In this document: in pieces, positions 6,554 through 6,766 of the stretch
How positions within the stretch are numbered: the first letter of the stretch is position 1
How the letters are laid out: every line of letters starts with the position of its first letter
NCBI GenBank assembly: GCA_017996845.1
Contig: JAGOGF010000131.1
Coordinates: forward strand, 1-6,766
DNA length: 6,766 bases
Reading direction: 5' to 3'
Origin: Butyrivibrio sp.
GTDB taxonomy: Bacteria > Bacillota_A > Clostridia > Lachnospirales > Lachnospiraceae
Position numbers and translations under genes: made by a program
The notes under the pieces: generated by a model
What the model was told of the DNA's origin: nothing
Seen by the model: the letters and a program-made list of their open reading frames with translations, nothing else
The model's database searches: none

Positions 6554-6766
6554 TTATTCATTCATCTGCGGAAAAAGCTCTTTTAACGCAGGATATAACT
6601 TCTTAAATGTCTGATAACGCTTTTCATACAAATCTGCCGTTTCCGGATCCGGTTTCACACTGCCTGTTACACGGATCAGCTGATGCACTGCATCCTTTAC
6701 CGTCGGATATTCACCACATGCTACTGCTGCCAGAATCGCACCGCCATATCCCGGTCCCTGCTCGGT
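6554..6766 (-). CDS. xylB: Xylulokinase-like FGGY-family sugar kinase, C-terminal 70 residues
   Basis: Only the last 70 codons and the TAA stop (6554-6556) are in the window; the 5' part lies beyond the right edge. FGGY kinases phosphorylate sugars with ATP in the cytoplasm; xylulokinase makes D-xylulose 5-phosphate for the pentose phosphate pathway. The visible part starts TEQGPGYGGAILAAVACGEY, matching the E-x-GP-x-x-G-A-A-x-LA segment at the end of the ATPase-fold C-terminal domain in xylulokinases. It then ends with the usual amphipathic tail (Y-x-x-R-Y-x-x-F-x-x-LYPALKELF). The rhamnulokinase- and glycerokinase-type ends I know look different. Exact substrate cannot be fixed from the tail alone, so a related pentulose or hexulose kinase remains possible. 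It lies 28 bp upstream of the DUF4867-like gene on the same strand, with no terminator between, so they form an operon. Confidence 0.82.
   Translation of the reverse strand, partial: TEQGPGYGGAILAAVACGEYPTVKDAVHQLIRVTGSVKPDPETADLYEKRYQTFKKLYPALKELFPQMNE

Noticed and set aside
6526..6561. Upstream ATG at 6561 giving the DUF4867-like protein 12 more residues
   Set aside because: It lies inside the kinase 3' end without a ribosome site, whereas the ATG at 6525 has AGGGGA 7 nt upstream and gives the expected MKIYN start.

Overview
The window looks like chromosome from a motile, low-to-moderate GC member of the Clostridia, most likely Lachnospiraceae. This is inferred from strong AGGAGG-type ribosome binding sites, AT-rich intergenic gaps, the clostridial style of the chemoreceptor signalling domains, and a DUF4867-type gene beside a xylulokinase. 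The genus cannot be fixed from the sequence alone.

Layout. Positions 1-1537 (minus) hold the first 512 codons of a methyl-accepting chemotaxis protein (MCP-1) that runs off the left edge. It has an extracytoplasmic helical-bundle-type sensor, a HAMP domain and a second HAMP-like unit. A 232-bp AT-rich divergent gap (1538-1769) separates it from MCP-2 (1770-3836, plus), a complete 688-residue receptor with a double-Cache-type sensor. MCP-2 converges on MCP-3 (3902-5689, minus), a complete 595-residue receptor with a small helical sensor, and a hairpin terminator lies between their ends. MCP-3 has a 200-bp upstream gap (5690-5889) with a short inverted repeat, a 14-bp tandem repeat and the terminator of the next unit. 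At the right, an unrelated sugar-metabolism operon reads leftwards: the C-terminal end of a xylulokinase-like FGGY kinase (6554-6766), a 28-bp gap, then a 211-residue DUF4867-like protein (5890-6525) and its intrinsic terminator.

How the parts work together. The three receptors should each sense an extracellular cue and control CheA through CheW, but no cheA, cheW, cheR or cheB lies here, so they rely on a chemotaxis core encoded elsewhere. Spacing measured on the translations suggests two receptor lengths. MCP-2 and MCP-3 have equal long signalling arms (171 residues from the HAMP landmark to the hairpin tip, 156 from tip to C-terminus), matching the 44-heptad class. MCP-1 has a shorter arm whose landmarks match E. 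coli Tsr, of the 36-heptad class. The kinase and DUF4867 genes probably form the end of a pentose or related sugar operon and are insulated from MCP-3 by the terminator.

I found no mobile element, CRISPR array, RNA gene or clear riboswitch. The most interesting points are the mixed receptor lengths, the altered ligand motif in the MCP-2 sensor, and the uncharacterised DUF4867 protein paired with a sugar kinase.
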